A stretch of 64,000 nt of DNA from Azorinus chamasolen (taxonomy: Eukaryota > Mollusca > Bivalvia > Cardiida > Solecurtidae): the NCBI GenBank assembly GCA_963576725.1, contig OY755244.1, positions 31,748,006-31,812,005 on the forward strand. The letters run 5' to 3'. The stretch's first letter is position 1, and the number at the start of each line of letters is the position of its first letter. The translations under genes and the position numbers were made by a program. The notes under the pieces were generated by a model that saw nothing but the letters and a program-made list of their open reading frames with translations, made no database searches and was not told where the DNA came from. This document shows positions 29,797 through 42,496 of the stretch, in pieces.

Positions 29797-29876
29797 TTGC
29801 AAATAGAGTAGACCAAGACCAGACGACTCCCACAGGAGCCGTCTAATCAGGGTCTGCTCTGTTTTCTAATGAGAGT
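29797..29876. repeat. Hairpin element, CAGAGCAGACCC family
   Basis: AGACCAAGACCAGACGACTC, CCACAGGAGCCGTC and AATCAGGGTCTGCTCTG form an inverted repeat. A recurrent family in this window. Confidence 0.75.
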
Positions 29877-30022
29877 GTCTTTATCTGATTCTGCGGTTTC
29901 TGCCTTGGCCAAATGTTCTTTTGCTCATATGCCATTATAACTTCTCAATTAATGAAGAGTCATGAATCCATGAAGTCGTGTATAAATGGGTGATCCAATT
30001 GAATAAATGTAAAATACTTATA

Positions 30023-30252
30023 AAGGAAGGTTCCCACTGCCGACCAGATCAACTCGATCATCCCGATCACCCAAAGTCCCCGACCATGTTCGACGAAGGC
30101 ATGTACACGAGTTCTTCTCGACCTCTACTCGATCATACACGACCCCCTCAAGATCCTTCACGACTCCTCAACGACGTCAACTCAAAAAGCACTCCGATCT
30201 CTGCTCGATCATCTCAACCCAGATACGATCCCTACACGATCTCTACCCGACC
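30023..30252. mobile_element. MITE copy 2, truncated
   Basis: Left terminus AAGGAAGGTTCCCACTGCCG after a TA. The interior matches the reverse complement of the 26066-26650 element (GTACACGAGTTCTTCTCGAC, GATCTCTACCCGA). The right terminus is missing and joined to the hairpin at 30253. Confidence 0.75.
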
Positions 30253-30306
30253 AGTAATGCAGAAAGCTCCTATAGGAACTTTCTGCATAACTTTCATCCT
30301 GCATTA
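30253..30306. repeat. Hairpin element, TAATGCAG family
   Basis: TAATGCAGAAAGCTCCTATA, then GGAACTTTCTGCAT, then CATCCTGCATTA: nested inverted repeats. Related copy at 61945-62020. Confidence 0.7.
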
Positions 30307-30309
30307 AAT

Positions 30310-32380
30310 TACAACCTACATCTACGGTCCAGAAGTAGACCTCTTTTTGGTGCTCGTATTAGATGGGGATTGTTGTATTGATATACACTTCGGGAATGAT
30401 GCGTACTGAGCTCCAGTCGTACGATCCTGTCATTAGTTTATCGATTGGTATCATGGGCCTGGCGACGTTTCTCTGTTTCGAGTAAATAAACTATCGACAT
30501 ATGTATGTAACCCTTTACTCCTTAAATACTCCTTTCTACTTCTTTGAAAACAGATTAGACCCAGCTAAGACGGCTCCTATATGATATAATATAGATATGA
30601 TTCTACAGCTTTATGTCATAGCCAGAGATTCCTGTGCCTATTTTCTGTTATAACAATTGATATAATTAATCTAATGGTGACGTTATTTTTTGCATAAATA
30701 TGCATGGAGTAAAGGGTTAAAAGCTAAACAACATCCCATTTTTAATTTGTACTAATCTTATCGAAGAACACTCTTTTTGTTATTCTAGATATTGCATACG
30801 TTCTATAAATAGCCTATTGATCTCATCACTTTAATCTTGTCGCACAACATAAATGTCGTCTCCTCAGATTTCCGTTTATTTCAGGTTTCATAGTGGAATT
30901 GTCTCACTTCAGTTCGGATCCTGATGAGAGGCCGATGTTTTTGGTATCTCACCTGGTTCCATTTTGTTTGTCAAGTCTTTAACGAATTCGCCCATCGCGG
31001 CGAAGGGGATTTACTAATTGCATTGGCGTCAAGGTTTTGTCTGTAACAGCAATCTTTGAATTGTTTCTCTCAGTTTGTTTATTGTTTTCAAACTGGAGAT
31101 CACTGCCATGAATTTTGATTGATGGTGTTGTTTTCTTTAAAGAACGTAATTGACTTCAAACAATGTTACTTACGCATATTTATCAGTCAGCATAGTAAAA
31201 AGTCAAGTACATGTTTGTCAGAACAAATTCATTCCTCAGTTCTCATGCCAACTGCGCCGTTTTTACAGGCTGTGTAAAGTACAGAGAGGGGCCCTCATAC
31301 ACTGGCTGTAAGCGTAATAAACGTGTTATAAAACAGTATCCTTCATCTCGCATCCAACAAATATAAAAGAAACTACCAAGGCAAATTCATTGCGCGGGAA
31401 CCTGAAGGCCCCGTGCTATATATGGAACGTTGGCATTGGAATTTCACTGGTATGAGGGTTGATTTTTCAAGAATTACGAGTGAATTTCAATTTGTCCTTA
31501 TGATTATAAAAACATCATGTATGGAATAATACAATTTTATATAGTTGGAAACAGGTCGACATACTTTTTTCAGTGTATAATTATTTTTATTTCGGAAATG
31601 ATAATATTAGAAAATTAGTTCTCCTAGGTCAGAGCAGAGAGGAAACGACTAATATGCTGCGAAACAGACAATGTTAGCATTCGGAGCAGTACGCTTGTGA
31701 CAACCGTTTAAATGAAAGCTATTTCGATGGAAAAATCAACCAAAATGACAGTTTCTAAAGGACCAGAGGCACGGATATGAAGATCGTTTGTTGGTTACTG
31801 TGACAATCCGACTGATATTGCTGCTTTTTTAAAGAGATCAAAGGGTAAGATACTGATGGCTGATTCTGTAATCGTGAAATCGATAAAGAACACATCATTT
31901 ACCGAAGTGAAAGTTTTCGAACTTCAGACCTGCAATAAGCTGTGAACTTTAGAAAAGTTTCAGATTAGAAATCGGATATCTGTGCAGATGCAATTATATA
32001 AATGTTCATGACGTCTTTATTTCCTACATGAATATTTAACAAGATCCTTTGTGGTGAAACGGAATAATTGTGCTGTGTTACTAAGGCCTTAGGGATAATA
32101 CAAACATTTTGTTGACAATATATTATATAAAACACATTTGATTTTTATTCACTAGTCGGTAAACAGCACCTTTGATGCGTTGCATCAATGGTTTTCTTGT
32201 TAATATAACGAATGTTGATCGAAAAAAGTAGCAGGCTTCGCAAAGCTTAAACTTGGTTGTTTTTTCGAAGGATCTCTCACTTTCAGGATATATTTACTTC
32301 ACAACAGCAGATGTTAAGTGCTTGTGTGGTGGCCGTTAAAAGTCGCTCCGTACTTCATACTCAGTGGTGTTATATCTCCT
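30310..32380. other. Gene-free stretch
   Basis: No coding sequence is supported. There is half of a CAGAGCAGACCC hairpin at 30546-30590 and a partial GGATCC hairpin at 30915-30972. Confidence 0.45.
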
Positions 32381-32384
32381 GGTC

Positions 32385-32560
32385 CTTCTGGATTATTAGT
32401 TTTAATGTTATTAGTTTTGAAAATTGAATCCTGCTTATGTCGGTGCTAGGGAACTGCTTAAGCCGGTTCTAGGGGGTTTGAGTAATGTTTCACTTTTTAT
32501 TACTACTCATGACCAGACTCAATAAAACCGAGTCTGGGTTTTTTCGCATTGCTACTTTTG
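32385..32560 (-). mobile_element. Interspersed repeat with AGACTCGGTTTTATTGAGTC hairpin
   Basis: Shares TTAATGTTATTAGTTTTGAA, CTGCTTAAGCCGGT and ACTACTCATGACCAGACTCA with 39119-39305 and, inverted, with 34690-34850 and 42172-42345. Probably the end of a non-autonomous retroelement. Class uncertain. Confidence 0.6.
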
Positions 32561-33184
32561 AAACTTATGTTGTGTTTTAAATTGAATTGATGATTCGGAC
32601 GTTCGAGAGGCAAAACAAATATGGAGAGCCTCGTAATATCCTTATATTGCAAATGAAAATTGCAAACTGTTTGTCTAAGACGTTCGACAATATCATATTG
32701 AGTAAAGGAAGAGGTGAGAAATGAATGATACATATACTTGGTCGTTCATTGTGAATCTGCCATGTTGCAATTTGATATACCTAACAAATGAGTTTGATCA
32801 GAAAACGTTCATGTACAAATTGATTTATTCTGTCCTTGGTCGAGGCAACATCTGGTTCTATATGTTGTACCAAGTGCAAACTTACTACATACTGTTAATC
32901 CAAAAATATAAAACAAACTAAAATAATAATAATAATGGTAGCAATTTCTAACCATCGTCTTTCTCAGGACACATGTGATAATTTTGATTTACACCCATCT
33001 ACGTTGATGTGAATATTAATTGAACTACAGCATGCGATTTTCTAAGACCTGTTCGACCTGTTCATCTGTTGGGGTTTCAATATTTGCAATCCTGTCATTA
33101 TCAAAATCATATTACACATGTATACTAATCTATGTAAAACTATAGTATCGAAATCTCACTCAATAGCGAAAACAAAAGTTATTA

Positions 33185-33560
33185 AATGTTGTTCCTGCGA
33201 CAAGGCATTTCTTCATACCCGGAATTTTGTTGCGATGTGATTTACAAACTTCGTACTATTGTTGGAAACATCCATTTTCAAAGTCTATTTAGTAAATAGG
33301 TGAAAGCGATTCCTTATAATCAAATGGTACTGCAACGCACTTTATTTGTGGGGATATATCCTTCAACAATCGATCACCACGCTTCCCTCTTTGCCAGACA
33401 TTGTTGGACATACAATTACTACTCTATGATTATAGACTCCTAAATCCGGAGGCGGAAGGAGAATGTCAAATGGGTGTACGTTGTTCTTTCTGTCGTACCT
33501 CTCTAATGGCTTTTCTTCAGAAAGGTCATCGACTACATTTATGACCGGCTTTAGAGTTGC
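33185..33560 (+). pseudogene. Retroelement RT C-terminal relic (copy d)
   Basis: Plus-strand translation reads LLRQGIS..PEF, DVIYKLRTIVGNIHFQSLF, then a VLQRTLF and HHASLFA region. This parallels residues 145-220 of the 28.3 kb copy. Several stops and frame changes. It runs up towards the assembly gap. Confidence 0.65.
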
Positions 33561-33670
33561 ACTTTCCGTTAAAGGTACGTACTGGGGTTATTTGCAATAA
33601 CTGCAGATTGCGTGTTAACGAATCTTTTTTCTATGTGTTTCCTGTTTTACAAGAATACACTCTGTTGTGT

Positions 33671-33870
33671 NNNNNNNNNNNNNNNNNNNNNNNNNNNNNN
33701 NNNNNNNNNNNNNNNNNNNNNNNNNNNNNNNNNNNNNNNNNNNNNNNNNNNNNNNNNNNNNNNNNNNNNNNNNNNNNNNNNNNNNNNNNNNNNNNNNNNN
33801 NNNNNNNNNNNNNNNNNNNNNNNNNNNNNNNNNNNNNNNNNNNNNNNNNNNNNNNNNNNNNNNNNNNNNN
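33671..33870. other. Assembly gap (200 N)
   Basis: Exactly 200 unknown bases, presumably a scaffold join of unknown true size. The right side starts in TG-rich simple sequence (33871-33970), a likely cause of the break. Confidence 0.99.
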
Positions 33871-34479
33871 GTCAGAGAGTGTGTCTGTATGTATGCATGT
33901 GTGTATGTGTGTATGCCTGTCTGTGTGTGAACATCTGTGTTTGTATATCTGTTCGTGCGTGCGTGAACATGTGTGCATTTGTATATATTTAAAAGTACTA
34001 TTTCATCATCGATTTGGATTTATTTATTGAGTATTTACAAGTTTTGCAACATTGGTGATATTTTATCAGGACACAACCACGGGACAACGCTTTCAACGCT
34101 GAATTTTCAGAGTCGAATAGTCCATCTTTGTTTATTGGTAAAGTCCAAACAGCATGGAGGGTAGAGAAGATTTGGAATGACAAACAATACTGATCATGAT
34201 CAGAGGGTTCCTGTATGGTTTTACTGCAAATGAAAGTACACCATTCCTTCGCATTCAAATTGTTATTACTACAGTCCGAGAAAACACTACGAACGAAAAT
34301 CACCCTACGTAAGCCAATTAGATATGGTTCCTCGGCTATCAACTATAATTCAAAACTGTGCCAATTAAAACAAAGTTAGACAACATAAACATCATAGTAA
34401 TCAGAAGGACGCTATAAGCATACATGTAATTAATCAAATGAGTTTTTGCAAGCTCAATAATTATTTATAATAAAAATAC

Positions 34480-34650
34480 AAAAATGAGTCATGCAGGAAA
34501 CACCACATACAGAACAAACAGTCGCCCGAACAGCAACACAAGGAAACAGCAAATGTACATAACTATAAAAAACAACAAGAGACGCACAAAGACAAAACAA
34601 ACACACAATAGGGGGAATAGATGGAATCACCGCCTTGGAAGACATAATTG
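34480..34650 (-). mobile_element. Retroelement 3' tail fragment, family i
   Basis: Solitary 170-bp tail end (ATGAGTCATGCAGGAAACAC to AATAGGGGGAA), the same orientation as most other solitary copies. Confidence 0.8.
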
Positions 34651-34689
34651 CACAACAACTCTGAAAGTAGGATATCCTTCGAAACCAAA

Positions 34690-34850
34690 AGCAGCAATAT
34701 GAAAAGAGAACTTGTCAAAATCGGTTTTATTGTGTGTGTTTTTAGCAATTAGTTTAAGTGTAACCTCCCCGTAGCATTGGCTTAAGCGGTATGCAATTTC
34801 CATGACTTAACGAATTAAAATTTATGATATCAAAGGACCAGAAAATTTAA
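34690..34850 (+). mobile_element. Interspersed repeat, same family as 32385-32560
   Basis: Diverged copy: CGAAACCAAAAGCAGCAATA, TCGGTTTTATTG, GGCTTAAGCGGTATGCAATT and AAAGGACCAGAAAAT. Confidence 0.5.
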
Positions 34851-34902
34851 CAACACGGAGAAACAAATGTAACAGCACTACGAATTCTACGTTGATGATG
34901 GT

Positions 34903-35027
34903 TCATTCAACGAGGTTAGCTTTTGGGACACACATTGTTATCAAGCAGAGTAGAGAACCTAAACCGAAGAGTCCGGCTGTTAAACCAATGACAGCATTAT
35001 ATGTCTGTAACTCATCTCGCATCCAAC
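34903..35027 (-). CDS. Transporter last exon: TM12 and C-terminus
   Basis: Acceptor TTTGTTTCAG. Encodes WMRDELQTYNAVIGLTAGLF, GLGSLLCLITMCVPKANLVE and TGA. A very short cytosolic tail follows the last membrane segment. Confidence 0.8.
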
Positions 35028-38000
35028 CTGAAACAAATAAAGGGATTCTAAATTGGTACTCGTGGCTTTAGACCCTATTCTTTTGCACAAACACCGCAAA
35101 AAAAGGCTAGAAATCAGGCAGAAAGCACCACCAGAAACACAAATGAAATGTGCTCTTACACATACATACACAATTTGCAATACAATGTTCCTTGTCTGCT
35201 AAATACAAAACCAATTGGTACAATATGCCTTCCTTCCAAACAAACAATACTGAAAACAGTTTCATTTACTTAATGTCCTTTTTATATTAGTTGGTTTTGT
35301 TAGTCATGTCCCTTTTTCATTACCTGCTTTCTACTATAATGTTTCGCTTGCTAAAGCTCGCCGTTTGACATTTCCAATAGCCTGGATCCAAACGAGATGT
35401 TGAGAACTTCGGCGGGGGTCTCATCAGGATCCAATGAACTGTTTGACATAGTTCAACAGTTTTTGAAAAGTTTTAATGAATCAGCAGAAGTCAGTGAATT
35501 CAGAGATAGAACAGACATTATGTTTTCAGCATTAAAACTTAATACTGTTTCTTTTGCAATTCGTTGCGTTAACCAGCACCCATTCATATATTCATATATT
35601 ATGATATCGGGTCAAACAACCCCTTATACATGCCCTACCCCCATATGCTAGACCAGAGAGCTAGCACTACTGAATCAAACGACAATTATCCTACCAAAGA
35701 GACTGTGAGAAGATAAATGTTTATACCAGACGTTCAGATCAGATGCTTAGATTAAAACATTTTCAAGAGTAACATCTTCATTTATTCCCCAAATCATATG
35801 TTGTAATCACTCTTAACAATCTTCGAGACGATTTTAAAGAATGGCCACAACATAGAGTTTGTTTCGAGGTATGACGATTTCAGTATTTCAGGACGCACCT
35901 GTATCTGTTATTCTGTTTGATACGCATATGTTTGGCCTGGAACAGTTGTTCTTCTACACATCTTAAAAGAATAAAAGTGAACATATTATTTCCTGTATTA
36001 CTTTAACTGTTTTATATGGCCATATTTGTGTTTACTAATACATGGTACCTACCATAAAGTATTCCGGTGGCAATGCTAATTATACCAGCGATTGTAATCA
36101 CCAGGCCAAACGCTGTGTCGTACACATCTTTACTTGCAAAATACAGAAGAGCAACACAGCCGCCAGACGTTAAACCAACAATTGAAATTCCAACCAAACC
36201 GCTTCCGACATACATCAGTGGAAGTTTAGCTCTAAGAATTAACAGCAATCCAGCACAACCAAACACTGAACTAAGCATTAATGTCGTCATCGGTTGTGCG
36301 TCTTTTTTCAACTGAAATAGAACAGGAAGAAGTCGTCCGATAATACTACTTGCGTTAAACACTGTAAAAAAGTCCAGACCTTCTTTAGTAGAAAAACCTT
36401 CCGACACAAATAAGTCTAAGATTACAACGAGGAAGCCACCAACACATCCAATCGTTATTCCGGTTACCAAAACAGTAACACTAAAATTAATGTTCATCAT
36501 ACGAGAAAGTACCAATTTTATTTGCGAAATAAATCTTGCGGTGCATGCATGCTTGTCTTCGGCTTTGTCTAGCCTTACGTCCACTTTTTCAAGTTGTATA
36601 TTGTTTTCCAATTGAACATTGATATGTAGATTGTAGTTAATCACCAGTGTCACAACAATGTTGTTCAAATTCAAGCCGCCAAATAGTAATAAAGTTCCGT
36701 GAATTCCATACGTTTGTAACAAAAGGTCCATCAGAAATGGGTAGGCTGAAATTCCTATTCCTGTAGCACAAGTGTGTATGGCTATCGCTATATCTGTTGC
36801 CTTGTCATCAAATGCTTGAGCTACAGCAGCTGAACTACAAACGTACACAATAGATGTTCCAATCCCTAAAATAAATGGAATTTCACAATAGTAAGTATGT
36901 TTGGGTTTTCTTATGGCAGATTTAAATTGCAGAATAAATTTTCATGAAAGCAGGCCGACTTATTCTCCTAACGTTTTTTAAAAGTATTCACGTATTCGAC
37001 CGTATAGTCGTGTCCTAATGGATAATGAATAACACCAACAACAAATATAAATATGAAACAAATTTCAAAGCTATCCAACCTGTCATAATGATGATTACAA
37101 TAGTGCTTAAATATTATTAGCGGTAAGAGTTTAGCGCGCTGTAGAGAACATACCTACTATAAGTTTCTAGCTAGCCGGTTTGTTAAATGAGGTCACGTGA
37201 AAGCCGTGTATTTACCATCCACTGCCTTCGGCAACCTAATACAAGCCATTTGACGGTAAACATGACGTCGTTGACGGTAAACATAACGTCACACGTTCTG
37301 TATTCCCTGCAGGTTTAAGGCGGTTTCCTAAAAATATGCCCATGCGCATGTCAAGTCAAATTAAATGTGTATGCTGTATTGTCACTGATTGTTAGAAACC
37401 TACACATGTTCCATAACTGTTTGTCTACTGAAAACTCATTTTTTATTTCTAAACATTGTATATCACTTGTTATAAGCATTGTATTATGCTTTATGCAAAA
37501 TAAAATTCGTATTCGTATACATTGATGTTCAGATAATGATGACGTCATATTATCATCTTCAATGACAGCGGTCGCCTAAAATATATTTCGTCAAAAATAA
37601 AAGGTAGGATAAATACGTTACAATTGTCTCTTCCTGATTACTTTACATCTATTTCATGTAAAATAAAAGGTAGTCGGTAGAATAAAAACGTTACATAGTG
37701 TTCAAGTTACCTAACATGGGATATACATTGCCAGTAAATTCCATATGTGACGAGAGCGAACACTGTGTAAATAATGTCTGATCAAATTCGGATCTGTTAA
37801 AGTTTGGATTACATCCGACTCGATTAAGCGTTTGAGAAACTTTTAGCCGAGTGTCAAACATCTTGGATCCAGATTAGACGCCGGTGTACTCATTAGGAGA
37901 AGCTGGTTGACAATTGGTCAATAGTTTCTCAAAAGTTTATCATATTGCTCTTAGCCAATATGTTCTCAAAGGTTTGATCTAATCGGAAGTGGTCACAATG

Positions 38001-40902
38001 AAACAAATCCAAATATGAGCAGACCTTAGCTTTTCACAGCACCGTCAAAATAATAATAAAAATGGAGGTCAAAATAATAATAAAAGTACAAAAATGAGTC
38101 ATGCAGGAAACACCACATACAGAACAAACAGCCGCCCGAACAGCAACACAAGGCAACAGCAAATGTACATATCTATAAAAACATAAAGAGACGCACAAAG
38201 TCAAAACAAACATACAATAGGGGGAAGATATACATAAAACCTATTAACCTATTTGTATTATTGAAAATGAGTATAAACATGATAGATAGGACAGTTTGTT
38301 TACCAATTTGTAATGCATACGTGATACATTAGCAGTGATACTTATATTTTAAGGTTCAATCACTATTTCGATGTGAACATTAGGGTTCTGCTGGTATTTT
38401 GCAGCTTTAACTACCCCGGTCCTGTCCAGCGTTTGTAAACTATTGGCCGAGTGCCAGACAGGATGAATCCTGAAGAGAACCCTAATCTATCGGACTCTTA
38501 TCTGGATCAAACATATTTGTAAATGCCAGTTAGGTCGGACAGAGCGAGATTACTAGTAGGTTTGAAAAAACGAAACTAATACGATGACACTGGTATCGCG
38601 ATTGTATTATGGCGTGCTAAAAATATGACATGTATAACTTTATTTACCTGACAGTATTCCAGTACAGAAAGTTAGCTGGTCCAAAGACTTCGCAAAGAAC
38701 GACGTGATGTATCCTAGTGGAACGAGAACAGAACCGAAAAACATCAATTTTGACAGCCCCAATCTTTTGATCAGAATTCCCCAGATGATAGCTGAAATGA
38801 GACGTCAAGTCTTTTTTAACTATTTGTCTGATATAGACGCCTTTCACGCATTTGAAACAGAGTAGATCCTATTGGAATCAGCTGATATGCATCTTCTCGG
38901 CTTGATTCTACAGTTTCTGTCATTGTCAAAAGTTCTCTTGTCCATGATGATATTATAACAATTCAGATAATTCATATTCATGCTTCAGTATTTATTACAT
39001 GAATATAACTCAAAATACTCAGAGAGAATTAACTTGCCTCGTATATTTGTTATATTTTGTCATTCCTACCCCATCACCGTATTTGTATAGACCACTTCAT
39101 GTAACGGCAGTCATTCTCAGTGTTGTTATATTTTCTGGTCCTTCGGGATCATTAGTTTTCATGTTATTAGTTTTGAAAATTGAATACTGCTTAAGCCGGT
39201 GCTTGGGGGCGTGAGTAGTGTTGTACTTTTAATTACTACTCATGAACAGACTCAATAAAACCGAGTCTGCAATTTTCTCGTTTTGCATTTCTACTTTTGC
39301 TTTCGAGGGATCACCCATTTTCAGAATATTAACCCTCTACCTAATGAATGCTCATGCATAGCTACAGATAAGGTGCGCACCCAAGTACTAAAATCGTTAT
39401 TTTTCCACCAAACCCTATATTGTGACCACTCCTTAGAATCATTTCGAAGAGACAATTCTAAAGAGTGGCCACAGTATATGGTTTGGTGTAGAAATAAAGG
39501 AGTTATTCTTGAAAATGTTAAAATTGACGAATCTTATCTGGACATCTGTTCATGTAAGAAATAATGAGTGTGAATACTAATAAAATCAGTTTTATATAAG
39601 GCATATGAACACGGACCTTTTTGCCGTAAGGGAAACTAAAGAACCAGATCTACATAATTCCACTGGTTAAGAGAACAGATCCTAATCAGTCGGCTCCTAC
39701 AAGCATTTGATATTGGTCTACTCTGTTTGCAAATGTGCTAAACAGGGTGTCTCTGTCAGGTAAATGGTTAACTCATAGCTATACAGATAACGGTGCGTAA
39801 ACAAATACTAAATCGTCATGTTTTCATTAAACCCTGTACTGTGTCTAAATTAATCATTTTGTTTCAACTAAACCATATACTGTGACCACTCCTTGGAATC
39901 GTTTCGCAGAGACGCTTTTTAAGAATGGTCACAGTATAGGGTTTAATGAAGAAATAAGGAGCTCATTCTTTAAAATGTTTAAATTCACGCAGATTACCTT
40001 GACTTTTGACAGACTGAATAGAATCACGTCAAAACTGAATGAAAGAGAGATGTGTGTTGTTGTTGCATCGAGAACCCTAGACTAGGATAATATTTTATTA
40101 GCGTTGTATCCCTCACGTATGGTAAACCTCCGTAGGCGATTGTTTTGACAAACGCTCTAAATAAATCTACTGAAAAGGAACATTTACTATAAAAGAAACT
40201 ATTAGAATGTTTTAGTTTTGAAACAATTGCGAGTCAGTAAAAAGAAATGGGTCAATACTGTAACATATGAAAGATCTGAAAAAGGACAATATTTGAAAAT
40301 ACAATACGATGAAAACATTTACATTAACTCAGGGTAGTTGGATCTTCCTTTTCAGTAGTGTGCTACAGTCTAATGAGTGGAAAATGGTGCAGAATCCCGT
40401 TTTGAAAGGTTCAACTTATTATAAATTCTGAAGGGTGGTGATGCGCCGAAAGCAAAAATTGCAACACAAAAAGAGAAAATTGCAGACTCGGTTAGTCTCA
40501 ATTTATGACTGCCATAATCGTTTACATGGTCGCAATTATCACCCATTGTTGTAAGTCTCAAATTATGACTGCCATAATTGTTTATATGGTCAAAATTATC
40601 AATCTTTCTAGTATGCGACAATGGAGGTTAACTTCGTACGACATAAATTACAATGTATCGTAATTTAAAGCATGCGATGATCACAAAGCCCTGTTGCGAT
40701 CGTGATATGTTATACAATAAGTTCAGTCCTACTGCAAATACCTGGGCATAGCGTCATTCCCATCAATAAGGAATGCACAACTGCAGTTTTGGCCCTGCCT
40801 TCGTTGAATTCCTCCAGTAACGGCACAAATAATGTTCCGAATGTCAAGGTAATGGCATATGGATTAGCGTTCACAAAACAGCAAGCTACCAATATCGTCA
40901 AA
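34903..40902 (-). CDS. Monocarboxylate-transporter-like protein (SLC16/MFS)
   Basis: Four exons on the minus strand: 40742-40902, 38648-38791, 36053-36865 and 34903-35027. All have AG acceptors and GT donors and join in one phase (each junction splits a codon after its first base), giving about 380 codons to the TGA at 34903-34905. The layout is that of the major facilitator superfamily, monocarboxylate transporter family: early membrane segments, then GIGISAYPFLMDLLLQTYGI (the family's gly-rich segment before TM5), a short charged cytosolic loop, and six more membrane segments. Likely a plasma-membrane carrier for monocarboxylates or related solutes. Substrate not predictable. The N-terminal exon(s) upstream of 40902 were not found, so the model is 5'-partial. 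A decayed duplicate lies at 19.8-22.1 kb. Confidence 0.82.
35385..35440. repeat. Hairpin element, GGATCC family, diverged
   Basis: TGGATCCAAACGAGATG and GGTCTCATCAGGATCCAATG flank a diverged centre. In the intron between the last two transporter exons. Confidence 0.6.
35806..35858. repeat. Hairpin element, GTGACCACT family, diverged
   Basis: TTGTAATCACTCTTAACAAT, CTTCGAGACGATTTTAAAG and AATGGCCACAACA. Intronic. Confidence 0.6.
36053..36865 (-). CDS. Transporter exon: TM4-TM11 region
   Basis: 813-bp exon. Acceptor TTTATTTTAG, donor GTAGGT. Begins GIGTSIVYVCSSAAVAQAFD, contains the charged central loop LEKVDVRLDKAEDKHACTAR, then IGCVGGFLVVILDLFVSEGF, FNASSIIGRLLPVLFQLKKD and GLVGISIVGLTSGGCVALLY. 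The loop is short for the family. Confidence 0.88.
38090..38230 (-). mobile_element. Retroelement 3' tail fragment, family i
   Basis: Solitary tail end, ATGAGTCATGCAGGAAACAC to CAATAGGGGGAAG, inserted in a transporter intron and absent from duplication copy A. Confidence 0.8.
38648..38791 (-). CDS. Transporter exon: TM2-TM3 region
   Basis: Acceptor TCATTTCAG, donor GTAAATA. 144 bp, open in the transporter phase: AIIWGILIKRLGLSKLMFFG, VLVPLGYITSFFAKSLDQLT, ending CTGILS. The phase matches the exons on both sides. Confidence 0.8.
39119..39305 (-). mobile_element. Interspersed repeat, same family as 32385-32560
   Basis: GTTATATTTTCTGGTCCTTC, TTGAAAATTGAATACTGC, TACTACTCATGAACAGACTC and AATAAAACCGAGTCTGCAAT. 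About 185 bp. Confidence 0.65.
39418..39480. repeat. Hairpin element, GTGACCACT family
   Basis: ATTGTGACCACTCCTTAGAA, TCATTTCGAAGAGA and AATTCTAAAGAGTGGCCACA. Confidence 0.75.
39882..39940. repeat. Hairpin element, GTGACCACT family
   Basis: CTGTGACCACTCCTTGGAAT, CGTTTCGCAGAGACG and TTTTTAAGAATGGTCACAG. Only about 400 bp from the previous member, with related flanks (GTTTAATGAAGAAATAAGGA), so the pair looks locally duplicated. Confidence 0.75.
40494..40612. repeat. 59-bp direct repeat, two copies
   Basis: GTCTCAATTTATGACTGCCA with ATCGTTTACATGGTC, then the same block again about 60 bp later. Upstream it abuts a fragment of the AGACTCGG repeat. Confidence 0.7.
40742..40902 (-). CDS. Transporter exon (first visible): TM1 region
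   Basis: Acceptor ATTTTAG before 40902, donor GTATTTG after 40742. Encodes NANPYAITLTFGTLFVPLLE, FNEGRAKTAVVHSLLMGMTL. The intact 161-bp length contrasts with 160 bp in the duplicate. The first codon is completed by an unseen upstream exon. Confidence 0.78.
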
Positions 40903-42171
40903 CTAAAATAAAGAAAGTTCCGCGATTAAAACAAGAAAATAGATCATTAAACACAGTCCAGGTTTAAAAGCCTACTACGTTAAAACGACGGTAGACCTAT
41001 GTGTATATTTTTCAAAGGCGATGTCGAATTAAAATAATTATTTTAAACAAATGTCTAAATGCAATTTTTTTTTACATTATTGATTTTTTGTTGGAAAGAA
41101 GACAATTTGTTCATAAGTATGTTGAAGTTTATATGTATACGTCGCGAAATTACACATGAACGCTCGCTGCAAACGTTTTGTATCTCAACTCTCAACATTA
41201 TCATCAACACCATCATCATTCACATCATCATTTGAATTAATTTCTGCGCACAATTAGCTTTTAAGTGGCTACACATAATGATTTTGTATAGAAAAATAAC
41301 ATCATTTTCCGTTGCATTTGCTCAAAACATGACAGGAAAACATCGCGGAACTTGCAGAAAATCTGAATTTAGCGCGCATGATGTCGGTAAATCACGTGAC
41401 CATTGATTGTGATTTATATAGAAATTCTGTTCTTTTTTAGATAAATCGATAGATAATCGATCAACATTAGAGAAACTATAAAATCTAAGAAAAGAACACG
41501 AACAAAGACTACAACAAAAAAGATGCAAACAACTGATTGCATATTCCCCGCGTTTCTTTATTTAACCCTTTCACCACCGAAGTCGCATAAATGCACCACG
41601 TCAAATAGGGCACTCCCAGATACAAGATACAAGAAACTTTATTTTACGTCGGTTACAATAAACAAGGTAACATTAGCTGAAAGCTATTTTCCGACAAAAA
41701 CAAAGCAATAATAAAGCATATAACATGATGAAAACAAAAGTCCTGCAAGAGAAAAGTGTCAGACCCACTTAACAATGACACAAATGCATTAATATCCTAA
41801 AAATGCATCTATGTCACTGACAAATAAAATCTGACGAATTAAGTAAATTATCATACCGTTATAAGTTTTAAAAATATCGTTTCACATTATTAAGATGATA
41901 TCACATTATCTCTTTAATAAAATGATATCATACAAGTAAGTGTTAAAATGCATCTGGCAACTGCTAACCGCACATTCTGTTAAAATAGATTTGATCCTGT
42001 TATGAATAAAATGTATTAAGAGGAAACAGTTTAAATGTTCTGACAATATTGAGTCAGATACATGTTTGTTAATAAAATGCTAATATAATACAATTCTATT
42101 AAAACAATTTTTGTTTTCAAATCTATATTTGTAAAAATATCAAATTAGCAGAAATATATTTTGAAAATGGA

Positions 42172-42345
42172 TGATCCTTCGAAAGCAAAAGTAGAAATGC
42201 AAAAAGAGAAAATTGCAGACTCGGTTTTATTGAGTCTGTTCATGAGTAGTAATTTAAAGTGCAACACTACTCACGCCCCCTAGCACCGGCTTAAGCAGTA
42301 TTCAATTTTCAAAACTAATGAAATGAAAACTAATGATCCCGAAGT
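42172..42345 (+). mobile_element. Interspersed repeat, same family as 32385-32560
   Basis: GATCCTTCGAAAGCAAAAGT, GCAGACTCGGTTTTATTGAG, CTACTCACGCCCCCTAGCAC and TCAAAACTAATG. Confidence 0.65.
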
Positions 42346-42496
42346 CATGTACATCTTTTAAACATTTAATATCATTTAAAATATACAATGCAGTATGTAC
42401 ACTAAAACTTCAGAAATAAACGCATTTTTGGGGTTTGGTGAATAATGTTCTTGTTAAAGGATCAGTCAAAAGATACGATGATCTGATCAATGGAAA

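Noticed and set aside
33557..34030. Frames spanning the N gap
   Set aside because: Most codons are unknown bases; the rest is TG-rich simple sequence read as Cys/Val.
34484..34702. Repeated MSHAGNTTYRTN-type open frames (also at 44992, 47388 and, in part, 29359)
   Set aside because: They are antisense readings of the retroelement 3' tail and recur only because the repeat recurs.
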